64,000 bases of DNA, taken from contig WHUX01000027.1 in assembly GCA_015179025.1 (NCBI GenBank), forward strand, positions 124,001 through 188,000. Reading direction: 5' to 3'. Below are positions 10,721 through 21,935 of this stretch, piece after piece. Under the pieces are notes generated by a model. That model was not told where the DNA came from. It saw only the letters and a program-made list of their open reading frames with translations, and did no database searches. The position numbers and the translations under genes are program-made. Position 1 is the stretch's first letter. Every line of letters starts with the position of its first letter. The DNA is from Terfezia claveryi. Taxonomy: Eukaryota; Ascomycota; Pezizomycetes; Pezizales; Pezizaceae.

Positions 10721-13080
10721 AGGCTCAACTAGTGCAGGCCGCTATGTGACCTGCTTTTTCTCCTGTTTCCATTTTCATCATTGATATTCCTCTTGTTTTC
10801 TTGTACTGCTATGGTCTTTCCCCTTTTTCTTCCTTCCAGAGCCTAGGGGATATATTACTATCAGTAGGGGAGGACTTCAAGAAAACACCCCCGGGGTAGT
10901 TTCGTGATCAGCCAGTTAGCAGGGGTAATAATAACAATTGTTCTTGCTACTTGAACTTTGTTTTGTTTATTAATATTCTTTGTTATTTGCTCCTTTACAA
11001 TTTAGCTAATTGCTCTTTTTTCCACTTCTTCTTTATTTGCTTTACTAAATGCTGATTTTTGCCTGATTTGTTCAATGCAATATACCTTCCTTGCTAATTT
11101 GCAGCTAACGTTTTATGCAATGTTCCCATGACTGTACCGAGTGGCTGTAGATTGCAGGCGATCGTAGCATACTTAGATTGCGGGTGATAGTAGCATCTTA
11201 AATCGCACGTTAATTCCGTATGACGTATACTTTCACACCTTTGTCGGTTCATGCAATTAAGCCTTTGACACTAATGCAGAGCCGATCTCATTGATTTCAT
11301 TGGTTGTGGAGTCCCAGATCTAGGTAATTGGACTACCGGTACATAGGTATGTGCGTCCCCTTGCCACGTGAGAAGCAATACAACTAGGTACTACCAATAA
11401 GATGGACCTCCGGGTCGATCAGGGGTAAAGACTACAAAAAAAAAAAAAAAAAAGCCAATAAGATGAGTGCAGCATTTTTCGTCTAGGTATTTAAACCTCA
11501 TCTGTTTGAGTAGTCTGGTTTCTTAGCGCAACTTGCCTAAGGGTACATAGCCAAGAGCCATTCCAAGCATAAGACTTCCGATTCAGGTTAGTATAGGGCC
11601 AATCAAGAACATGCTCAAAATAAATACTCGAAGCAGTACTCAAAGCAACCAGACTAACTCAAAGCTATCAAAAAATAGAATTCGAACATTGTCCAAAAAC
11701 TTTCGATATCCTTAATACGATCTTTGTGTGCCCTAGGTAGGCAATAATCAAACTCACTTTACAATGTCCCTTACATTCGCTAATAGAGGCTGGCAATCAC
11801 AATATCCGTAAGTTATATTTTGCTATTCTGGCCATTTAGTCTCTGGCCATTTAACGGTTACTTATTATGGTAGGGTATAGTCAGTGGTCGTAAGTGTTAC
11901 CGGAATTTTGTACTATGAGGTGAGCACCGAAGGGCATGGATCAAACACAGGGGTATATCGTGTAAATACCAGACAATAGAACCTTATATCAGTATAGTAT
12001 ACCCCCCTTTCAGATAACAGACTCCACCCTCCAGGGCACACTCTCAATAAGCCAGTCAAATACATCTTCCTTCAAACCCTCCCAACAGAAGTTCCATGGA
12101 GCAATGAATGCAGTATCGAAAAATCGGCTACAGGGCTCAAACATGGGTATTCTCAGAAAAGTGGGTTAAAGGTTGCATTGCGCCCTCCAAAAAATGCCAA
12201 CGGAACATCACATCATTGGTGGTCTGGAGATACCTCGACAGAAATCAGCGTCACAATTTTGTTCCTTCGGTAGTGCTTTCAGTGGATGTATATCTCTATC
12301 GGCGGCTGTGCAAATTCTCAGTTCTTCCAGATGGAAAAGGGCCCTGGTACGGAGCCTTACAGTACTACCAGCTCCGGTCTATAAAACTTTAAGCAACATA
12401 CATGTGTTGTACATGTTGTACATGGCTAAGTTGTCTCACCCGCCGGTCACCTACCTAAACGTATTAGCTTGACTAGTAATACCCAAGCAGTTTGCCAAGA
12501 GCTGCAATGTTTTATTATGTTGTACTAAACATTGCGACTCCAAAATTTTAAAAAGCAATAGTCAGCTAAAATCCTACTTTCCTGACCTGAACCCCCGCCG
12601 AGCAAAAGGCGTCTCTGCACAGCGCTACCCTGACCCTGCGTATGACGCTGTTGCCTCACTGGGTTGCGCGTGCCAAAGGCTGGTACACTCGCTCCTACTC
12701 CACCATTTTCCGTCTCGTAGCTACAGACATAGACGTAAAAACCTCCACCATTTTGATTTAATGCTAATTTCCTTGAACTGGTATTTTATCATATGCCTTA
12801 TCTCTACCTTAATTTCAATTTTCATATAATTCTGTCGGTTTGTGGCTCAGGTATTCTACATTTCGGGGATGTAAAATCAAATAATAGGATTTTATTTCGA
12901 TCGCGAAAATACTTATATATTTATATATTTTTGCTTTTTTTGGACGGGGCTCTGGTGTTTTTTTGCATTTTGGACGGTCAGGGGGGCCGACGCCTCCAAT
13001 TTATATTTCTTCTGTAAAAAATAAACATTTTACTTGATATCAAAAGCAATATATAATTAGCCGTTTATAAGAGGTGCCAA
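10721..13080. other. Intergenic; no supported gene
   Basis: AT-rich sequence with a poly-A run at about 11434-11453 and one short insertion (11638-11665). ORFs of 60-100 codons at 12108-12472 overlap in different frames, have no recognisable motif, and are probably chance. No RNA gene or transposon terminus is evident otherwise. Confidence 0.45.
11638..11665 (-). mobile_element. 10-bp insertion with exact 9-bp target duplication
   Basis: AACCAGACTA (11647-11656) lies between exact ACTCAAAGC copies (11638-11646 and 11657-11665). This is among the shortest members of the insertion family: only the terminal ten bases of the TAGTCTGGTT end remain. Confidence 0.75.
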
Positions 13081-13154
13081 CCTGTTTTGGAGGGGTTGGT
13101 GCATTTGGTTGCAAAGGTACTTAGTCTGGTTAAAGGGACTCCCTGCTGGCGAGA

Positions 13155-13166
13155 ATTTATATATAT
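13155..13166 (+). promoter_or_regulatory. TATA-like element of family copy F5
   Basis: TTTATATATATC lies about 115 nt upstream of the ATG at 13278. The leader also contains GTGATAACCC, shared with the leaders of copies F4 and (as GTGATAACG) F7. Confidence 0.5.
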
Positions 13167-13277
13167 CCTGTGGAATGCCTCGTCTGGCTGTGAATACCTT
13201 TTTGCCCTCCATCAGTATCTACATACTTTTAATCAGGACTGTGATAACCCGTACATCACCTTGCATCAAGATTCTCA

Positions 13278-14329
13278 ATGTCAACCAACCCTGGCCGCCG
13301 CCTTCGCCCCCTTGCGCCGAAATTGCCCTGTGATTCAGTATCACCAGTGTTGCAGCTGGAATATAAGGATTTTTGGAATCAACAAACCGAGGACCTCGCC
13401 ATGCGTACCGCCGATGTTAAGCTCCAAGACTCAATACCTGCACAATCACATATCCCCTCTGTCCATTCTAGCTATGATTGTAGATCTGATTCTACGGTCT
13501 CGGGTCTCGAGCTTAAACAATATGAGGTGGCCGCACCACATATGAATATATATTCCAACAGAAGGGTTTCATTAACTTCAGCTACTGATAGTCTTCCAGA
13601 GCTTGCATTCCGAAATCTACCGGCAGGAGTAGCTACTAGCGAATGCCCAGCTTCCGAACCTCTATGCTCAAGCGAAAGCTATGGCCTCTCGACTCATCAT
13701 CATCTATCGTATAGTGGTTTACACTTTCAGGACACTACTATCCAAAATCAACATGATGGGAACTACTATACACCAATGCTCAATTTCCCGGAGGATACGG
13801 TTGGGGCAACCTTGGTGCAGCCGACTATCAGTGTTTATCAACGTTCGTGTTCCACCCGTATGTCATTATGCAAGGCGAGAATAGACGCATGCTGATACCC
13901 ATCTGACCCTACATAGATCAATCGTCGCAACCCATTTTCAATCAACTCCCCATATTTACCCAACATTTGATGCCTCTTCACCTTCCATACCTTGCATCAT
14001 TACAGCCAAACTCGCAGCACGTTGCTTGTGTCACTTGTCCCTCGATCTGGCGCTCCCACTTCGAAAGCATTACGTTTTCTCACTCGGAAGACAAAGGGAT
14101 GTGCAATATTAGGCGCAGCTACCAACTGTTACAACAACACGTGCATGCGGCACATCCGTGGCAATACGGATATGCTTGTGCTTTATGTGAAAATTTGTTC
14201 TGCTTCCATTTGGGGAAGATGATGCTTCTAGAGGCGGCAAAGGGAGACTTCACCGATGTCAAGATTGATCTGGGAAATAGCTTTATGACGTTAAGACAAC
14301 ATATTGAGGAAGCTCATGGTGGTTGCTAA
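13278..14329 (+). CDS. CxxC/HxEAH family protein, intact two-exon copy (F5)
   Basis: join(13278..13842, 13917..14329) encodes 325 aa. It starts MSTNPGRRLRPLAPK, a basic N-terminal block shared by all copies. A long Ser/Thr/Pro/Gln-rich middle region follows, with a conserved PELA..NLPAGVAT block (about residues 110-125) and VQPTISVYQ just before the intron. Exon 2 encodes module 1 (CVTC, Trp, then HVHAAH about 34 residues later) and module 2 (CALC, then HIEEAH), ending GGC. Module 1 has Ala in place of the usual Glu. No signal peptide or membrane segment is seen. The paired Cys2/His2-like spacing suggests zinc binding; the function is unknown. The intron donor (GTTCGT) is weaker than in other copies. 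Confidence 0.75.
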
Positions 14330-14359
14330 GCATCCTCTAATGAGGTGGGGGATGTAAAA

Positions 14360-14410
14360 GATTGGCTCTTAGAAGGTATGCGGAGATTGGGAAAAGCCAC
14401 CAGCTTCTGT
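14360..14410 (+). mobile_element. Short fragment of LINE ORF1
   Basis: About 50 bp around GATTGGGAAAAGCCACCAGC matches the ORF1 remnant at 40405-40450 (TTGGGAAAGCCACCAGCTTC). It lies just after the 3' end of family copy F5 and probably marks where a LINE piece truncated the copy's downstream region. Confidence 0.55.
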
Positions 14411-17100
14411 CATCTTTCTTGGATACTTCATACAATTTGAATTCGGGTCTTTACAGGTTGTTGTATGTAGTTGGGCGATATCTGGCGTCATATCCGGTGT
14501 CACAGAGGGTCCGTCCAAGGTTCTAGGCCTCATCATGACCTAGGGACGATTGCAAGTACACACTTTAAAAATATATATAAATATTGCAGGAGTAAGATTG
14601 TCGGGCTTTTTTGACCATTTGTGTCGCAGAACCGAACTACCGTAAGAATTTAGAAAGCTGAAAGAAGTTGCATAGTCTAGGTAGAATTACTATTAGATCC
14701 TTATGTATGTATACCTGCAGGAAAACGAATGCCAAGATTCCGACCGTTGGCCAGGTTTCGCTATAACAGGATGTCACGAGCGAGTAAAAAAGATAGGATA
14801 TAGTCAATTTGTGTTCTCTCTACTTCAGCTCGATAATATTGCAACAGGTCTCCTCACCGCCGATATGGGTGTACTGCTTGGAAAAAAGGCAGATATATCA
14901 AGTTCGACAGGTTCAAGGACAGCGGCCTGGAGAGGGTTCACTATATATATAGCCAGGTTACTTAGTTCGGGTATCGAGCCTCGGTAACTACATATATAGG
15001 CCTGCCTAGTCCGGCCGGCACCGGACTCTCGATAAAGAGGTAGCCGTAGTAGTCTAACTGATGGGAAGCACATGGAAAAGGGGTATGACGCCTTTCCTAT
15101 AGAGGATAAGTAAATAACAGGGCCTAGTCTTGGAGGCCTTACTCCTTTTGGGTACACAAAAGGGGCGAGATTATTATTTCTGTCTTCAAGTTGCAAGCTT
15201 CATGACATTCAGCCAAACGTTTCTTCCGCATGATCTATCTATTCTTTCAGTCGTACAGCCTGGATACCTTGAACTGATCTATTGCTTCTCATTGCATATC
15301 ATATTTCACTTTCTGAAGCCGCAAGTGAAGTACCAGGAAATTCGCACTGTTGCCCCTCTCGAGCTCAATCAATCCTTACTTATCGCCTAATTTATACATC
15401 CCAACACCACACTCTGCAAGTATCATCACATTTCAATGTGAAGCTTGTTTGGATTTACTTGCTTTTCACATCTCCCGGTCCCTACCTTATGCACATATAG
15501 AGGTTCGACTGTAGTTGCATGTCGGTCCATTCTGGGAATATAAAGTGACACTAAGTCACCAACATCAAATTGTGCAATATCCTGGTAGGAATGCCTTGTG
15601 TGCTGAGCTAACTTTAGTCTCGATCACATCACGAGCTCACCTTGTGCAGCAAGCATACCTTGAGTGGTGAGCCTACGCTGTGTGGCAAGAGTGCTGTGCA
15701 CGGCGAGCTCACCCTAAGCATAGGTACGGCCAGTGGTAAGCGGTCTGAGGCATGCCGTGTACCTCTTGTGCGAGGTACTCACAATTGCATATTGACAACG
15801 GTGGACAGCTTATTGGGCGGGAGAGAACTTTTCAACAATACTCCTCCCTCCCACTCACATAAATATTTAGCGCATAAAATCAAATATACAGTTTAGGGTA
15901 TTGAGCTCACCCGACAGCCACATCATCGAAATTATCAGGATACAATAAACCTCATTTTACTCATACTCGCGGGTGGCCCTGCCATTCCGAGAGAAGGATA
16001 AGGATGGTAGTCTGGGAGGTGGACATTGATAAGGAGCGCAGCTACACCATACCCCGAGCGAAGTCAGGTCAGATTACACAGAGTGCCAAAACTGGTTGAT
16101 AGGTGCCTGGTGAAGGAGCAATCGGGGGAAAGTGAGTAAAATAGCTGGCATCTCACAGCTAGAAGAGGTGATAGCAAGGAAGAGGGTGATGTGAGCCTCG
16201 GCGAGATTCACCATCAGGGGCTCAACACTAGCAGGGTCGAGAAATACTCCGGTGGGTCAAGAGCAGAGGGAGTAGCGGCGGCAGCCACCACGAAGGAAGG
16301 GTTTTACTTGGGGAACTTCGCGACAGTCATGGATGAAGAATTATTGGATTTAGCAATGACATGAGAAAACTCGAGTGTGGTGGTCCTTAGATAGTCAAGC
16401 GGTGATTTTGAGAGCAACAGACCTGGTTCCGGACAAGATACTCAAGCCTGATATTGTCACACCGGCTGCGCCCCGCCAAGCGTTCAGGATACACGCAAAG
16501 CCGAAACACCTGAAGTGGGACAACATGGCGATTAAAGGCCTTACGTACCGAGGACATGGAGGGCGGAGGACCCTTTCTGCATATGTGACAAGATCCAAAA
16601 CGCAGCGCACTGAATGGAATGCCTTGGGGCGGGGGATGGGAAGGGAAGAAAACCGGAGGAGATGAGGGAGAATCAGGAGTAGTGCGGGAAGGTGTAGCAA
16701 TGCCGGAGCGCTGAATGAGGAGGGATGGGAGCGGTACAAGATTAAGGCATGTTCAACTATTTTAATGTGCAAAGCAAATTGAAATCCGACATAAATGAAG
16801 ACTTTAATCTATGATACAGCCTATGTAGTCCAAACACAGTGCTTATTCAGCCACTTCGGGCTCAATTAAACGAGCTTCCAAATAGTAAAAACGTGTGTTA
16901 ACACTTTTAAGTGCTACTCAAACGGCTAGATATATAAACTATACCATATTCAGTGTGCTCATTACCGTCAACCTAGTTGAATGGTGATCATGCTTCGAGA
17001 GTTACTTTGAACGCTTTGATTGAAGAAGTGCTACATTAGTCACTCTGGGATAAGTATACGACGAGGAATAACGACTGTTGTGTAGCATTCATTCTTCCAC
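14411..17100. other. Intergenic; no gene I can support
   Basis: Several overlapping ORFs of 80-125 codons (for example 14703-14987, 14825-15196, 16375-16665) show no motif. At 15620-15770 there are imperfect repeats around GAGCTCACCTTGTG. Nothing else is recognisable. Confidence 0.4.
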
Positions 17101-17112
17101 AGGTTATGTAGC

Positions 17113-17600
17113 CTTGTACAGAGGACTGTCGATACAAGCATATCGTTCGGACCGGGAGAAGTATGCTTGTAACCAATATATGCTTATAGCAAGAGAAAAT
17201 AGGTAACTATAAAATGAAGTTAACTAGCGCTAGGAAATGTTGTGGAATAGGCTTATGAATCCAAGCAGAGCATATCAACAAGTAATATCCAAACGAGAGT
17301 AGTAGGTGTGGAGGCGGGAATGTCAAGGAGAGGAGGCACCAGAAAGTCAGTGATCCTGCGCTGAACATGCAGACGCCTGCATTGAATTTCTAGAGTCTCA
17401 ATACTTTTCTCCTCACGCTGTAGAACATCTTGTAGGTCCCTAATATTGGCTGTAGGTTCAGCTTGAAGAGAAAAGGGGAGTAATCCTTCAATATGCGCGG
17501 GCGCTACCCTGAGGTGTAACCGGTCAAGCTCCGTCCATGCCTGATGCTGTTGGACAACCGAAGATTTGGAAGAAGAGGCCATTGTTTTCACAGTAAGTAT
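17113..17600 (-). mobile_element. Pogo-like family B element, truncated miniature copy
   Basis: The left edge carries the family's 3' terminus (ACAGAGGACTGTCGATACAA, then GCATATCGTTCGGACC), matching the right end of the element at 24817-25401. A minus-strand ORF runs to 17582. The 5' terminus is missing; the sequence switches at about 17600 into the block preceding the 5S gene. Confidence 0.65.
17253..17582 (-). pseudogene. Miniature ORF: pogo-like transposase start joined in frame to its C-terminus
   Basis: The ORF begins MASSSKSSVVQQHQAW, matching the transposase N-terminus on the minus strand at 33290-33230. It then jumps to the C-terminal DLQDVLQREEKSIETLEIQ... VQRRITDFL segment, also seen at 25076-25190 and 31530-31610. 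The HTH and DDE catalytic parts are deleted but the frame is kept. A GTG lies 9 nt upstream, but the ATG at 17582 is shared with the longer copy. The retained tail is probably a coiled coil. Whether it is expressed cannot be seen. Confidence 0.65.
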
Positions 17601-17619
17601 GTATACATCATCGGATCAC

Positions 17620-17695
17620 TCGGTCTGATACAAAACCAAGTAAGCTAATTTGACAGTGAACAGGTGACATGAAATCGAAAGTGCATCATCATTTG
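17620..17695 (+). promoter_or_regulatory. Upstream region of the 5S gene, duplicated at 20143-20217
   Basis: About 75 bp before the 5S gene (GATACAAAACCAAGTAAGCT ... GTGCATCATCATTTG) recurs almost unchanged before the broken 5S end at 20218. Conservation upstream of 5S is consistent with external promoter or initiation sequence, or simply with a local duplication. Confidence 0.5.
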
Positions 17696-17817
17696 ACATC
17701 TACGACCATAGACTGAAGAAAACGAGGCATACCGTCCGCTCTGCCATATCTAAGCTTCAGATCGCCAGGCTAGTACTGCAGTGGGTGACCATGCGGGAAT
17801 CCCTGGTGTTGTAGATT
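17696..17817 (+). rRNA. 5S ribosomal RNA
   Basis: The sequence begins ACATCTACGACCATAG and has the conserved ACCGTCCGCTCTGCC block, the internal-control region GTACTGCAGTGGGTGACC and the 3' GGAATCCCTGGTGTTGTAGAT. The 5' ATCTAC pairs with the 3' GTAGAT to form helix I. Its length is about 121 nt, as usual. A run of T follows (17815-17824), the RNA polymerase III stop. A single dispersed 5S copy fits filamentous ascomycetes. It may be functional, though mutations relative to other copies of this genome cannot be assessed. Confidence 0.93.
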
Positions 17818-17824
17818 TTTTTTA
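17815..17824 (+). terminator. Oligo-T RNA polymerase III terminator of the 5S gene
   Basis: A run of eight T residues interrupted by one A follows the helix I 3' strand directly. Confidence 0.8.
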
Positions 17825-17845
17825 TTTTCTCACAGCACTTAGCTA

Positions 17846-20096
17846 CAGTATACCATACATCACGGGGATACGGCTCATCACCGGGAAATGGCGCACAAAC
17901 CGGTACATTTATTTAGGTCCCGATCTTGATCTAAGTACACGAGTAGAAGAAGGAACAGGCAAGGTAGAAGTTTGGGATGTACTTGCAGAGCGATAGGAAA
18001 CTCGTTTGAGAGGGGAGGGTGGGGTAGAGGGTCTCAGGGCTTGCGAACGATGGGGACGAGGGGTTGAAACAATGATACATGATTCCATAGAAGAGTCTGA
18101 CTCAATATCTGTACTATCCCAACCTTCTATTGACATAAAAGAATCTTCAATACTAGCGATAGTAACAGGACTAGCAAACTGAACTCGAGATTTCTTGCGT
18201 TTCGGGGTGGATTGTTGATGTGTAGCCTTCCCTGCAGCCTTTCGCGCACGGACCTCCCGTTCATGGTATAGCTTTGCTAGAACAGCCCCATCCAGAACAA
18301 CACCTAAATCAGTACCAAGCTCTCGACGATCTGGTTTTGCTTGCATCTTTTGTGCTTCCTGCCATTTCCGAGTAGTGTCTCGCTCCAACTGAAGATCTGT
18401 ATCGTGTGAGATTGCAAATCGTTGTAAGGAGTCAATAAGATCTAGAAGTTTGGTACGTGGCAGGTCCACAGTTGAGTTAAGAAGGAGCTTGGCTTGTCGA
18501 ACTTGTCTGTGTAGACTGGAAGTATCTTTTGGGGTTGGTGGAGGACCGTCTATTGGAGGGGGGGGTACTTTTTGTGGCTCTTGACTAGGCTCTTGCGGAA
18601 GTTTGCTGAGAACATGACGGGGGTTAAATGGTATCAATCCTGCTCCACGCCATGCCCCACCAATATTAGATTTAGTGAATGTCTGACGTCGTGCTTCAAT
18701 CAACATTAGTAGAAAGTTCCCTTTGGTGACTGACACATTCCCAAATCGTGTAATCTGATCCACCTGTTTCCCATAATACTTCTGTAATGGACCGAATAAA
18801 CCAACATTCAATGGCTAAAGAAGATGTGTTGAGTGAGAGGGTAGGCAATAGGCAATAATTTTGGAAGCAAGACAAAACTCAATGAACTCGATATTAATAT
18901 GAGAATCATGACCATCCACAATAAGTAATCGATACCCCCCTTTGCTTCTTTAACTGTATGTTCATAAAAATGCTTAATCCATTCCAACCCTAATACTCGA
19001 TTAGTCCAACCCGAAGAAGTATAAGCAAACTTGTAATCTCCAACAATATTTGCATCCAAGTGTTGATACCATCCCATATAGTGACCAGCACCTTTGTAAA
19101 TAATCATCGGAGGAAGTACTCGTCCATCACCGGAAATACACTCAATAACTGTAATGAGCTCACGCTTGCCATCTGTTGCTACCTTTGCTGTCATACCTCT
19201 TTCTCTCCACCTAACAATAACTCTTGCACGATCTGATATCCCTTGCCTAAACCCCTTCTCATCAACATTATAGGTATTGCTCGCCAGGATTGAATGCTTC
19301 TCTCGTAATATCCGAATCTTATTAAAGTGATTGTTGATGATTGTAGGGTCACTCATCTTCAACCGCTTCTTATCCATCTGGCTACTAAATTTTGCAACAA
19401 GATCAGGGTGCCTATTGAGGAAGCGTGTAATCCAGTTCTTTCCTACTTGATCGTCTTCATCCCATTCCTTAGATTTGATCAAAGCAACAGCCTCCTTAAC
19501 ATGCTGAATTCGAGGTGGAAATCCCCACTCCTCTAAACGATATATCCAACGCACAATAGCTTTCTCTTCTGCAGGTGTGAGAAGTTGTTAAGCTGCATGT
19601 GCTAGAACATGCGTAGTACCACCAGCGAGCCGTCTGCGTAAAGTTGTTAAAGATATATCATATGCCTCGGCTGTGCGTCTAAGACTTGGAAAATCGCCTG
19701 CTCGTGCAGCTCTAATTGCTTGCTGCAGCCGGACCTCCTTCTGCTGTTTTTTTAACAATGTTCGCTTCTTAATCCTCGGCATTTTCTAGGCTTCTCCGAT
19801 GGCTAGTTAGTTTTCAATCCCCACTCTAATGATACCGCTTTTGGAACATCTAAAATATTGGGTTTATTTTTCTCACCTATGTTACCAAGCGGAAGGTATA
19901 AATGGGATAGCCTTGGTAGCTTGTAAATACACCTTCGAGATCCGAGGAATCGGTAACAGCTTTCCTCGTGGGATTTGGTTGTCGGGTTGTTGTTTTATCA
20001 ACCCGCAATTACCCCGCTATGCATCCCTGTCGCTTGCGTGGGGGCTGCGCCATATCCCTGTGATGAGCCGCATCCCCGTGATGTATGGTATACATC
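17846..20096 (-). mobile_element. Fot1/pogo-like family A transposon, about 2.25 kb
   Basis: Inverted termini of about 48 bp: the left (from 17848) reads GTATACCATACATCACGGGG, and the right complement ends at about 20093. TACAG precedes the left end, as expected for a TA target and a CAG start; the right outermost bases have drifted. The element lies immediately 3' of the 5S gene. A related right terminus without a body (GATGAAGTATGGTATAC) occurs at 21918-21935. Confidence 0.85.
17909..19782 (-). pseudogene. Fot1/pogo-like DDE transposase with stops, frameshift and altered catalytic residue
   Basis: In order: a psq-type HTH (starting MPRIKKRTLLKKQQKE, with RRTAEAYDISLTTLRRR), an in-frame TAA at 19590-19588 where AAQQLLTPAEE is expected, and the CENP-B-like domain (GKNWITRFLNRHPDL). 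Then comes the DDE domain with NVDEKGF (first Asp) and VDGHDSH (second Asp; reached only after a frameshift at the C6 run 18935-18940). A TAG at 18817-18815 falls in HLL-stop-PLNVG. The usual third acid of LLQPLDV is Asn here. The C-terminal region continues open to 17909. Two of the stops are explicable as C-to-T changes at CpA. The gene is clearly inactive. Confidence 0.9.
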
Positions 20097-20142
20097 ATCA
20101 GATGCTGATTACTCGGTTTGTTATGCGGTTTTCGACGATATT

Positions 20143-20238
20143 AAGCCTGATACAAAACCAAGTAACCTAATTTGAGAGTGCATAGGTGACATAAAATCGA
20201 GAGTGCATCATCATTTGACATCTACGACCATAAGATGG
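20143..20238 (+). pseudogene. 5S rRNA fragment with its upstream region
   Basis: The upstream 75 bp of the 17696 gene are repeated here, followed by ACATCTACGACCATA, the first 15 nt or so of 5S (20218-20232). Then the sequence switches to the foldback element. The remainder of 5S is not found on the far side of that element (after 21735). Confidence 0.75.
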
Positions 20239-21735
20239 ATTTTTAGGTCGCATCCAATGTTAAGGTGAAAAATAGTAGAGACAAGCAACTGGCCTGGAAT
20301 ACTGGTCAAGTCATAGGAATATAAATAAATTGAGGTCTGAATGGGATAATCTAGGGTCTATAGATGCGGTTAAGTTGCTAAAAAGTGATAAAGCTATTAG
20401 TCTAACTTTGGAAGGTAAGGGAGAGTTGGTGCACTTTTCCGAGATTTGTTTATATAGAAACCTAAATCAGTCTGAGCCAGCCTGAACTCAGCTGGCCGAA
20501 TCTGGCCTTGCCTATGTGAGGCCAAGTCCATCTCGGTGCGCCTGAGTTGTCTGGTACCACTTGAGTCTAGCCTGGTATCCAGGTTAATATTTGTAGTGTT
20601 CGTGACCTCGCAACTCCCCCAGAGACAACAGACTGGTTACTACGAGGCTAACTTGAGTCCGCTTGAACTAATCTGTGGGTACCTGAATGAGTCTGCATCA
20701 GTTATACAGATGCTGGGCAATCTTGACCTTGTCTGACCGATTATGAGCTTGTCTAGGCATACCTGAAGTTTAATGGGCTTTTGTGGGCTACTATCTGCTT
20801 GCTTGAAGCCACTTGAGGTGTCCCAAACTACTATTAACCCTTCTGAATCACTATCAGGTTACCTCAAGTTGGTTGAGCTCCCAGGAGCTTACTAAATATA
20901 TCTGAACTATGTACTCTAGTCTCACCAGTGTCAATTGTAGCACATATCTACTAACTCAAGGTTGGCTTCAGCAAGTCTACTGTACTTCAGTATGCTTGAG
21001 AGGCAGTACCTCCAAAAGCAAGCTCAAACTTCAAATAGGATTTCAAGTCACCTGAGTCAGCTTAGGCTAGCTTGACCTAGTATATACGACTGCATATGTC
21101 TGAAACTACTACGTATTATCTTCATTACCTTTATGGACCCTCAAACGAGTGGACCAAACTCAGGTGGATTCAGAAAAGTTAGAGCTAGCTTATCAGAGAC
21201 CAAATTAATATGCCCTGTACCAGACTAGTAGAGAGAAGCTCAAGACAAGCTCTAGTGACTTCACACAGTATAGCAGTAGTACCCATTACATTATAGAAGT
21301 GCAAAGTTGTTATGGTGCATCTAGACTAGCTCACAATCTATCAGACAAGGTTAAGAATGCCCAGCATCTATATAACTGATGCAGACTCGTTCAGGTACCC
21401 ACAGATTAGTTCAAGCGGACTCAAGTGGTACCAGGCGCACTGAGATGGACTTGGCCTCACATAGGACAGGCCAGATTCGGCCAGCTGAGTTCAGGCTGGC
21501 TCAGACTGATTTAGGTTTCTATATAAACGAATCTCGGAAAAGTGCACCAACTCTCCCTTACCTTCCAAAGTTAGACTAATAGCTTTATTACTTTTTAGCA
21601 ACTTATACTGCATCTATAGACCCTAGATTATCTCATTCAGACCTCAATTTATTTATATTCCCATGACTTGATCAGTACTTCGGGTCAGTTGCCTGTCTCT
21701 ATTTTTCACCTTAATATTGGATGCGACCCAAAAAT
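20239..21735. mobile_element. Large foldback element with about 420-bp inverted arms
   Basis: The left arm (20239-20757) and right arm (about 21315-21735) are inverted copies from ATTTTTAGGTCGCATCCAAT inward, with roughly 90% identity by eye. The left arm is longer because it contains the 83-bp MITE at 20568-20650. The roughly 550-bp centre has no coding potential. No convincing target duplication was found. Confidence 0.8.
20568..20650. mobile_element. 83-bp MITE with exact 9-bp target duplication
   Basis: The ends are TAGCCTGGTA and TACGAGGCTA. Exact ACTTGAGTC copies flank it (20559-20567 and 20651-20659). The opposite arm of the foldback element (near 21405-21440) keeps the uninterrupted sequence with one ACTTGAGTC, giving an empty site within the same element. 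Relatives occur at 29224-29308 and, partially, at 30205-30238. Confidence 0.88.
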
Positions 21736-21917
21736 TCTATCTATTACCCCATCCATACCCACCCATTTCGCATTCCCACCACACGTTAATGAATCTCTAT
21801 ATCTTTACGAGGCACATATTTTTTGCTGGATATGGTTCCGTTCATTTTACGTCCATTACGCCACCAAGAATGGACCGGCAGGGTTCGCGTGGGGACTGAT
21901 GGTGATGATGCATTACC

Positions 21918-21935
21918 CGATGAAGTATGGTATAC
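21918..21935. repeat. Isolated family A pogo right terminus
   Basis: GATGAAGTATGGTATAC resembles the right terminus at 20076-20093. The preceding 40 bp also align (GCGTGGGGACTGATGGTGAT compared with GCGTGGGGGCTGCGCCATAT). It is abutted by the LINE poly-T, so the LINE probably inserted next to it. Confidence 0.5.

Noticed and set aside
12108..12472. Overlapping 94- and 99-codon ORFs
   Set aside because: They are alternative frames of the same segment with no motif; not supported as genes.
16375..16772. ORFs of 96 and 125 codons on opposite strands
   Set aside because: They overlap each other, have no motif and no conserved context; probably chance.
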